This document shows, piece after piece, positions 5,405-10,719 of a DNA stretch of 10,719 nt. The notes beneath the pieces are model-generated. The model was not told the origin of the DNA, made no database searches, and worked only from the letters and a program-made list of their open reading frames with translations. A program made the position numbers and the translations under genes. The DNA is from an uncultured delta proteobacterium (lineage in GTDB: Bacteria; Myxococcota_A; Polyangia; Polyangiales; Polyangiaceae), in the NCBI GenBank assembly GCA_903858055.1, contig CAIOHM010000411.1, positions 1 through 10,719 of the forward strand, given 5' to 3'. Position 1 is the first letter of the stretch; every line of letters begins with the position of its first letter.

Positions 5405-7069
5405 ATGGTTCTCCGTCGCTCCCTCCTCGCGCTCTCGCTTTTCACGGTCCTTCCCAGCGCGGTGGTGCACGCCGCGCCCGCCGAGGTGACCGCAGCGGAG
5501 GCTCCGCTCCAGCGCGCCAAAGACCTCGAAGCCGCAGGTCGCTTCGGTGAGGCCTGGGAGATCGTCTCGGCGGCGCTCGAAGCGGCCGCCGCCGCGGACC
5601 GCGCAGCCCTCGAAGATGCGCGCGCGCGTCTCTCGGAGAAGACGGGTTTTCTCTCGCTCCGCGTCGACCCCGAGGGAGCCGAGGTCTTCGTCGACGGCGC
5701 GTCGGTGGGCCTTGCGCCCGTCGCTGCGCTGCGCCGCGTGACCATCGGCACCCACGAGGTGCGCGTGGTCAAGGCGGGCCACGAGACCTTCCTGCGCTCC
5801 GTGAGCGTGGGCCCCGACGGCAAGGCGGTGGTGTCGGCGGTGCTCGTGCGCGAGTCCGCCGTGGGCACGCTGCGCGTGCGGGACGCAGACGGGCAGCCGA
5901 TCCATGTCGTGATCGACGGCGTCGACGTGGGGGCCACGCCGCTCGAGCGCGACGTCGCGCCGGGGCTCCACAAGGTCGCGGGCGCAGGCATCGATCGCAG
6001 CGCGCCCGAGCAGGAGATCGACGTGCCGCGCGGTCGCACGGTGGACCTCGAGCTGCGCTCGCGCCCCCTCGCGGCGACGCTCCGTATTCGCACCAAAGAC
6101 GGCAAGGGCGTCGTCCGCCTCGACGGCGCGGTGGTCGGCGAAGGCGCGTACGAAGGCCAGGTGCGCCTCGGGGTGCACCGCGTCGAGGTCACGCACGAGG
6201 GTCAGCAGCCGTGGCGTCGCGAGGTGGTGCTCCACGACCAAGAGGTCTTCGAGCAAGAGGTGCTCCTCGAGGCCCCGCCGACCGCCGCGCTCGTCGACGA
6301 CGGCTACGTGGCTCCGAACTCCGGCTGGTACGGGAGCTTCGGGTTCCTCGGAACGCTCGCGCCGAAGGGCGCGGGCAGCGAGCCCGAGATCGGTTGCCTC
6401 GGCCTCGGCGCCTACGCGTGCACCATGTCGAAGCCGATTGGCGGAGGCCTCACCGGCACGATCGGCTACGACTTCGACCCGGTCGGCTTCGAGCTCCGCA
6501 TGGCGGGCCTCTCGGACTACTACGCGGGCAAGGCTTCGTTCGACGGGAACGTCCTCGCGGCAGGCGGCGTGAGCGCAGCGGCTCCCGCACGCACGGAGTC
6601 CTTCACGTTCGTGCGCGCCGGCGCGCTCGCCTCACTCCAAGTGCGTGCGACCGCGAAGACCTCGGCGGTTTCGTTCACGGGCGCCGTCGGTGCAGGCGCG
6701 AGCTACCGCTGGGGCTTCCTGTACCGCAAGGCCGAGATCGACGATCCGGCGCTCGCGAGCCTCGGCAAGGTGCCCGAAGCCAACATCGAAAAGGTCCTCT
6801 CGCCGGCGGTGACCGCCGACCTCGGCATCGGCTTCCGCATCGGCTCGACGAGCTGGCTCATGGTCTCCGTCGTGGGCATCCTCGAGACCGCCGGCAACGA
6901 CTTCCGCTCGCGACCCGGCGACTCGCTCGCGACCGATCTCGTGGCGGGGGCGCTTCCGGCAGGGGTCGATCCGAACGCGCTGCCGAAGCTCCCCTCGGCC
7001 TCGTACCACTACGCCTCCGGCCCTCAGTACACGGTTGGCCCCGAGCTCTCCTTCCGCTTCGGTCCCTGA
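5405..7069 (+). CDS. PEGA-repeat outer-membrane protein with C-terminal beta-barrel
   Basis: This 554-aa exported protein starts with a Sec signal peptide (residues 1-23, cleavage likely after VVHA). Residues 34-78 form an Ala/Glu-rich helical segment, possibly TPR-like or coiled. Three PEGA-like repeats follow: about 82-149 (LSLRVDPEGAEVFVDGASVG...APV, GTHEVRVVKAGHE), 153-218 (GTLRVRDADGQPIHVVIDGVDVGATPL) and 223-289 (ATLRIRTKDGKGVVRLDGAVVG). PEGA domains are small beta folds common in bacterial surface proteins. From about 305 to the end, repeated Gly/aromatic amphipathic strands (GWYGSFGFLG, GTIGYDFDPVGFELRMAG, GASYRWGFLYRK, GPELSFRFGP) suggest an outer-membrane beta-barrel. An in-frame TAG at 5387 fixes ATG 5405 as the only nearby start, although no good ribosome-binding site precedes it. 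It is 12 bases from the AarF gene and probably cotranscribed. The substrate or partner is unknown. Confidence 0.85.
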   Translation: MVLRRSLLALSLFTVLPSAVVHAAPAEVTAAEAPLQRAKDLEAAGRFGEAWEIVSAALEAAAAADRAALEDARARLSEKTGFLSLRVDPEGAEVFVDGASVGLAPVAALRRVTIGTHEVRVVKAGHETFLRSVSVGPDGKAVVSAVLVRESAVGTLRVRDADGQPIHVVIDGVDVGATPLERDVAPGLHKVAGAGIDRSAPEQEIDVPRGRTVDLELRSRPLAATLRIRTKDGKGVVRLDGAVVGEGAYEGQVRLGVHRVEVTHEGQQPWRREVVLHDQEVFEQEVLLEAPPTAALVDDGYVAPNSGWYGSFGFLGTLAPKGAGSEPEIGCLGLGAYACTMSKPIGGGLTGTIGYDFDPVGFELRMAGLSDYYAGKASFDGNVLAAGGVSAAAPARTESFTFVRAGALASLQVRATAKTSAVSFTGAVGAGASYRWGFLYRKAEIDDPALASLGKVPEANIEKVLSPAVTADLGIGFRIGSTSWLMVSVVGILETAGNDFRSRPGDSLATDLVAGALPAGVDPNALPKLPSASYHYASGPQYTVGPELSFRFGP

Positions 7070-7081
7070 AAGATCTCGCCC

Positions 7082-8770
7082 ATGAACGTCGTCACCGCTG
7101 TCCGCGACCTCGTCCGCCTCCGTGAAATCGGCCTCGTGCTCGCGCGGCACGGCTTCGGAGAGGTCGTGCAACGCCTCGGAATCGGTCGGGCCTCGAAGAC
7201 CGACGACGCGGCGGAAGGCGCCGCGGAGCTCCCGGAAGGGGACATCGCGCAAGGCGAGAGCGAGCGCGCGACCATCTCGCCCTACGTGCGCTTGCGCCTC
7301 GTGCTCGAAGACCTCGGTCCCTCGTTCATCAAGCTCGGGCAAATCGTCTCGACGCGAGGCGATATCCTGCCCGAGCCGCTCGTCGTCGAGCTCAAGAAGC
7401 TCCAAGACTCCGTGCCGCAGGTCGCCTTCGAAGACATCAAGGTGCAGGTGGAGACCTCGCTCGGCAAGCCGCTCGAGGAGGCGTACCTCTCGTTCAACCC
7501 GAAGCCCCTCGCCACCGCGTCGATCGGGCAGGTGCATCTTGCAACCATCCAAGGGTCCGAAGGTCCCGAGGAGGTGGTCGTGAAGGTGCAGCGTCCCGGC
7601 ATCGCGCCCACCATCGCGCGCGACCTCGACATCCTGCACATCCTCGCCGCGGCGCTCGAGCGTGCGATCCCCGAGACCCGCATCTACTCGCCCGTGGGCC
7701 TCGTGAAGCAGTTCGACCAGAGCATCACGAGTGAACTCAACTTCCTCGTCGAAGCCGACAACGGTGAGCGGTTTGCCCAGAATTTCTCGGGCAATCCCCT
7801 CGTTCGCTTCCCGCGCGTCTACCGCGAGGCGACCACGCGCCAGGTGCTCACGCTCGAGTTCTTCAAGGGGCGCAAGATCGACAAGGCCGTGGAAGACGGC
7901 TTCGACGGGCCACTCATCGCGAAGCGCGCGACCGGCGTCGTCATCAAGATGATCTTCGAAGACGGGTTCTTCCACGCGGACCCGCACCCCGGGAACATCT
8001 TCATCCTCGGGACCCCCGCGGAGCCCGTCATCGGCATCATCGACGTGGGCATGGTGGGGCGGCTCTCGCCGGAGCTCCGCGAGCGCACCATCGACCTCAT
8101 GGTCGCCGCCGTCCGCAACGATCCCTACGCCGTCGCCGACGCGCTCTACGAGATCGGCCGCCCCACGAAGAAGGTCGACATGCGCGAGTTCCGCGCGTAC
8201 GTCGCCACGCTGGCCGAGAAATACCTGGGTAAACCCATCGCGCAGATCGAGGTCTCGGCGCTCATCGGCGACCTCGTGGGCGGCGCGCTCAAGTACGGCA
8301 TCGAGATCCCGACGGACTTCATGCTCGTCGGCAAAGCGCTGATGACCATCGAGGGCATCGGCAAGCAGCTCGACCCGAACCTCGACATCATGGGCGAGGC
8401 GGCGCCGCACTTCTTCTCGCTCCTCAAGCGTCGCTACTCGCCGCAGCGCATCGGCAACGACCTCTGGCGCACGGTGGAGCAGGTGAGCCGTGCAGGCGCG
8501 GGCATGCCCATTCAGCTGCGCGAGGTCCTCGACGATCTCCGCCTCGGGCGCACGAGCCTCCACGTGGCGCTCGAAGATCTCCCGCAGCTCTCCGATCGCC
8601 TCGGTCGTCGCCTCTTCTCGGGCGTCGTCGTCGCGGCGCTCATCCTCTCGGGAGCGCTGCTCCTCACGCGCCCGGGCCATGAAAACCAGGCGTACGTCTT
8701 CTTCGGCTTCGCCGCGTTCGGCTGGGCCATCCACTGGCTCCGCGACGGCGACAAGAAGAAGCCGCAGTAG
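7082..8770 (+). CDS. AarF/UbiB/ABC1 family atypical kinase
   Basis: This 562-aa protein belongs to the UbiB/ADCK atypical kinase-like family, whose members support quinone or lipid metabolism at membranes. Signatures in order: KLGQ with Lys84 and Gln87 (the family-specific KxGQ motif), ATASIGQVHLA (144-154, the Ala-rich loop replacing the glycine loop), Lys168 in VVVKVQRPG, SELNFLVEADN with Glu218 and Glu224, HADPHPGN (298-305), and Asp321-Val322-Gly323 in place of the usual DFG. Asp321, the metal ligand, is kept. Two C-terminal membrane helices (about 512-529 and 537-553) match the UbiB layout, and the length is typical. The gene begins 12 bases after the PEGA protein, so an operon is likely, though the ribosome-binding site is weak. 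No ubiquinone or menaquinone genes are nearby, so the precise role is open and I give no gene symbol. Confidence 0.92.
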   Translation: MNVVTAVRDLVRLREIGLVLARHGFGEVVQRLGIGRASKTDDAAEGAAELPEGDIAQGESERATISPYVRLRLVLEDLGPSFIKLGQIVSTRGDILPEPLVVELKKLQDSVPQVAFEDIKVQVETSLGKPLEEAYLSFNPKPLATASIGQVHLATIQGSEGPEEVVVKVQRPGIAPTIARDLDILHILAAALERAIPETRIYSPVGLVKQFDQSITSELNFLVEADNGERFAQNFSGNPLVRFPRVYREATTRQVLTLEFFKGRKIDKAVEDGFDGPLIAKRATGVVIKMIFEDGFFHADPHPGNIFILGTPAEPVIGIIDVGMVGRLSPELRERTIDLMVAAVRNDPYAVADALYEIGRPTKKVDMREFRAYVATLAEKYLGKPIAQIEVSALIGDLVGGALKYGIEIPTDFMLVGKALMTIEGIGKQLDPNLDIMGEAAPHFFSLLKRRYSPQRIGNDLWRTVEQVSRAGAGMPIQLREVLDDLRLGRTSLHVALEDLPQLSDRLGRRLFSGVVVAALILSGALLLTRPGHENQAYVFFGFAAFGWAIHWLRDGDKKKPQ

Positions 8771-8815
8771 GCGTTCGCCTCGCGCGCCGGGAGCTTCCTC
8801 CGGTACGCTCGGCGT

Positions 8816-10719
8816 ATGCGCGCCGTGTCCCTCGCCCTCGCCTCGTTCGTGCTGTCTGTCGGGTGCTCGTCCTCGGAGCCGACCGCGAGCTCACCGAGCG
8901 CGAAGGCGAAGGTCGATGCGGTGCTCGGGGAGGGGCCCGAGCCCGTCGACGCCAAGGTCGCGGGTGCATGCACGAACCCGAGCGCCCGTCCGCTCACGTT
9001 CACCGACGAGACCGTGCGCTGGAAGCTCGACGACGCGAACCTCGCCGCGCGGGGGAACATGCTCGAGGCGGCGGACCTCGACGGCGACGGCTTCGCGGAC
9101 CTCCTCGTGCACCGCGCGGGCGTGACGCGCAGCGATCCGTCGAAGCCAGGCAATGAGCAGCTCGTGCGCGTGTTCATGAACCGGCCTGCCGCGGGCGGTG
9201 GGCGCACCTTCGAAGACGCGACGGTCGCGAGCAACTACGGCGCCGTGCGCGTTGCGGGGGCTGCGGCGGGGGTCTTGCGTCAGGCCACCTTCGCGGCGAC
9301 AGCCGACGTGGACAACGACGGCGACCTCGACATCGTGAGCGGCCTCACGCTCGACGGCACGAAGCCCGAGCTCGACCTCGGCGATCGCAGCGACGTGCTC
9401 TTGAACGACGGGCGCGGTCGCTTCACGCTCGCCCCGGCGAGCGACTTTCAATCCGTGCCCGCGGACAAGCTCCCGACGACGAGCGCCTTCGCGATGCTCG
9501 ACGCGAACCGCGACGGCTTCACCGACGTCTTCGTGAGCTACTGGTACGAGAAGTACGGCCAGGGTTACTCGGGGCTTCAAGCCCGTCTTTTCCTGGGCGA
9601 CGGCACGGGCCGCTTCCGCGACGCGACCACGGGCTCGGGCCTCGAGACGCAGCTCGCGGGCTGGCGCACCTTCAAGAACCATCGGCCGTCGTTCGGCGCG
9701 GTCGCGTGCGACGTCGACGACGACGGCGAGAGCGATCTGCTCGTTGCCGCCTACGGGCGCCAGACGAACCAGCTCTACCGCGCCTCGCGCGACGGCGGCT
9801 CCGTGCGTTACGAGGAGATCGGCGCGGCGAGCGGCTACGCGATGGACGCGGTGACCGACTACGCCGACAACGAGTTCTACCGCTGCTATTGCAAGACCTC
9901 GGGCACGTGCTCGGCGGCCGAGCCGCGCGTCTCCTGCGGCACGGTCGCGTGGTCGCCCGGCAGCGACGACCAGCCGTGGCGCGCCGGCGGCAACACGTTC
10001 ACGACGGTGTGTGCAGACCTCACGGGTGACGGGCGCAACGATCTCTACAACGCCGAGATCGTCCACTGGCACATCGGTGGTTCGAGCGACCCGAGCGAGC
10101 TCCTCGTGAACGACGGAGCGGTCGACGGTGTGCCCGTGAAGTTCTCGCGCCCGGGGCGCCCCGCGACGGGCCTCGAGTGGCCTCATCCGACGAGCGACTG
10201 GAACGAAGGCGGAATCCACGCCGCAGCCGCCGATCTCGACCTCGACGGACGCCTCGACCTGCTCGTCGGCGCGAGCGATTACCCGGGCAACTGGAGCCTC
10301 GTGTTCCGGCAGAAGGCCGTGCAGGCTACGGCGTTCGAAGAGGTCGGCGCGGCGGTTGGTTTGCATCATGCATGCACCAACGGCATGGCGATCGCGGACT
10401 TCGATCGCGACGGCGACCTCGACGTGGTCGTCGGTTCGTCCACCGCACGCGACTGCGCGCGCGACTGGCCGAAGGGGCCCGAGGTGCACCTGTACGAGAA
10501 CCACACGATCGATCGCGAGGCCGGGCCTGGGTGGGTTCAGGTGGCGCTCGAAGGCAAGGGTGGCGCGGCGGCTTCGGCGAAGAGCGCGTTTGGTGCGCGC
10601 GTGCGCGTGGTGACGGGCGGGCGCGTGCTCACCCAAGAGCTCGTGGGCGCCTACGGGCACAAGGGCATCCAGCACGAGCCCGTGCTCACGTTCGGCCTCG
10701 GCGCTTCGTGCACGGTCGA
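8816..10719 (+). CDS. FG-GAP/VCBS-repeat lipoprotein with ASPIC/UnbV domain (CRTAC1-like), 3' end outside window
   Basis: The frame is open from ATG 8816 to the window edge (634 complete codons, no stop). The N-terminus is a lipoprotein signal ending LSVGC, with Cys17 to be lipidated, followed by SSSE and a low-complexity linker. Seven FG-GAP/VCBS loops of the form DxDxDGxxD begin at residues 87 (DLDGDGFAD), 164 (DVDNDGDLD), 229 (DANRDGFTD), 299 (DVDDDGESD), 401 (DLTGDGRND), 473 (DLDLDGRLD) and 528 (DFDRDGDLD). Such loops bind Ca2+ at the rim of integrin-type propellers, and seven fits a complete seven-bladed propeller. From about 587 the sequence SAFGARVRVVTGGRVLTQELVGAYG...LTFGLG is an ASPIC/UnbV domain, as in CRTAC1. 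Between blades 4 and 5 is an insertion with Cys357, 359, 365 and 374. It is likely an envelope protein for binding or adhesion; the ligand is unknown. It follows the AarF gene by 45 bases with no clear ribosome-binding site. Confidence 0.9.
   Translation, partial: MRAVSLALASFVLSVGCSSSEPTASSPSAKAKVDAVLGEGPEPVDAKVAGACTNPSARPLTFTDETVRWKLDDANLAARGNMLEAADLDGDGFADLLVHRAGVTRSDPSKPGNEQLVRVFMNRPAAGGGRTFEDATVASNYGAVRVAGAAAGVLRQATFAATADVDNDGDLDIVSGLTLDGTKPELDLGDRSDVLLNDGRGRFTLAPASDFQSVPADKLPTTSAFAMLDANRDGFTDVFVSYWYEKYGQGYSGLQARLFLGDGTGRFRDATTGSGLETQLAGWRTFKNHRPSFGAVACDVDDDGESDLLVAAYGRQTNQLYRASRDGGSVRYEEIGAASGYAMDAVTDYADNEFYRCYCKTSGTCSAAEPRVSCGTVAWSPGSDDQPWRAGGNTFTTVCADLTGDGRNDLYNAEIVHWHIGGSSDPSELLVNDGAVDGVPVKFSRPGRPATGLEWPHPTSDWNEGGIHAAAADLDLDGRLDLLVGASDYPGNWSLVFRQKAVQATAFEEVGAAVGLHHACTNGMAIADFDRDGDLDVVVGSSTARDCARDWPKGPEVHLYENHTIDREAGPGWVQVALEGKGGAAASAKSAFGARVRVVTGGRVLTQELVGAYGHKGIQHEPVLTFGLGASCTV

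Noticed and set aside
5135..6256. A 373-codon open frame on the minus strand
   Set aside because: It is antisense to the 330-aa protein end and the PEGA repeats. It shows no domain and is full of Arg, Ala and His.
6632..8734. A 700-codon open frame on the minus strand
   Set aside because: It is fully antisense to the PEGA and AarF genes, whose motifs are clear. Its low-complexity Arg/Glu/Asp/Val composition is typical of a GC-rich shadow frame.
8790..8807. Hairpin CCGG...CCGG after the AarF gene as a terminator
   Set aside because: It has only four paired bases and no T-run, and CCGG is self-complementary by nature, so chance explains it.
9895..9935. Possible heme-binding or zinc-finger motif in the Cys-rich insert
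   Set aside because: There is no CxxCH, and the spacing C-x-C-x5-C-x8-C matches no zinc finger I know. It is kept only as an unexplained Cys cluster.
8891..10675. A 594-codon open frame on the minus strand
   Set aside because: It is antisense to the FG-GAP lipoprotein, whose seven calcium loops prove the plus frame. The minus frame shows no motif.

Overview
The window is GC-rich throughout, its genes have strongly G/C-biased third codon positions, and there are long accidental open frames on the antisense strand. Together with a CsgA (C-factor)-like short-chain dehydrogenase, several lipoproteins, a PEGA-repeat outer-membrane protein and an FG-GAP/ASPIC-UnbV lipoprotein, this suggests a Gram-negative myxobacterium (Myxococcota). 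That assignment is inferred from gene content and composition; no rRNA or other taxonomic marker is present. No tRNA, rRNA, CRISPR array, insertion sequence, integrase or attachment site was seen, and no stretch longer than 185 bases lacks a gene.

Left part (1-846, + strand): the 3' end of a trimeric-type purine nucleoside phosphorylase gene runs into a cytidine deaminase gene through a 4-base TTGA overlap. This is a compact nucleoside-salvage pair. It converges on a minus-strand gene (907-1581) for an SDR protein of the CsgA/C-factor type, and the gap holds alternative hairpins. The SDR gene is divergent from an unrecognised 311-aa cytoplasmic protein (1682-2617), with a 100-base shared upstream region between them. 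That protein gene is followed by the best intrinsic terminator candidate in the window (2730-2754).

Middle part (2803-5367, + strand): a predicted lipoprotein with a beta-rich C-terminal half, a histidine-phosphatase-family enzyme most like alpha-ribazole (CobC-type) phosphatase, and an unrecognised 330-aa protein. A perfect 12-bp palindrome lies in the 21-base gap between the last two.

Right part (5405-10719, + strand): an exported protein with three PEGA-like repeats and a predicted outer-membrane beta-barrel; 12 bases later an AarF/UbiB/ABC1 atypical kinase with a DVG triad instead of DFG and two C-terminal membrane helices; and then a large lipoprotein with seven FG-GAP/VCBS calcium-loop repeats and the start of an ASPIC/UnbV domain, running off the window end without a stop codon.

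Except for the nucleoside-salvage pair, the genes do not form one pathway. Most look like ordinary chromosomal genes plus lineage-specific envelope proteins. I see no convincing new multi-gene system. The items most worth a second look are the cysteine-rich insertion in the seven-bladed lipoprotein, the PEGA-barrel/AarF pair, the CsgA-like enzyme, and the two unrecognised proteins.
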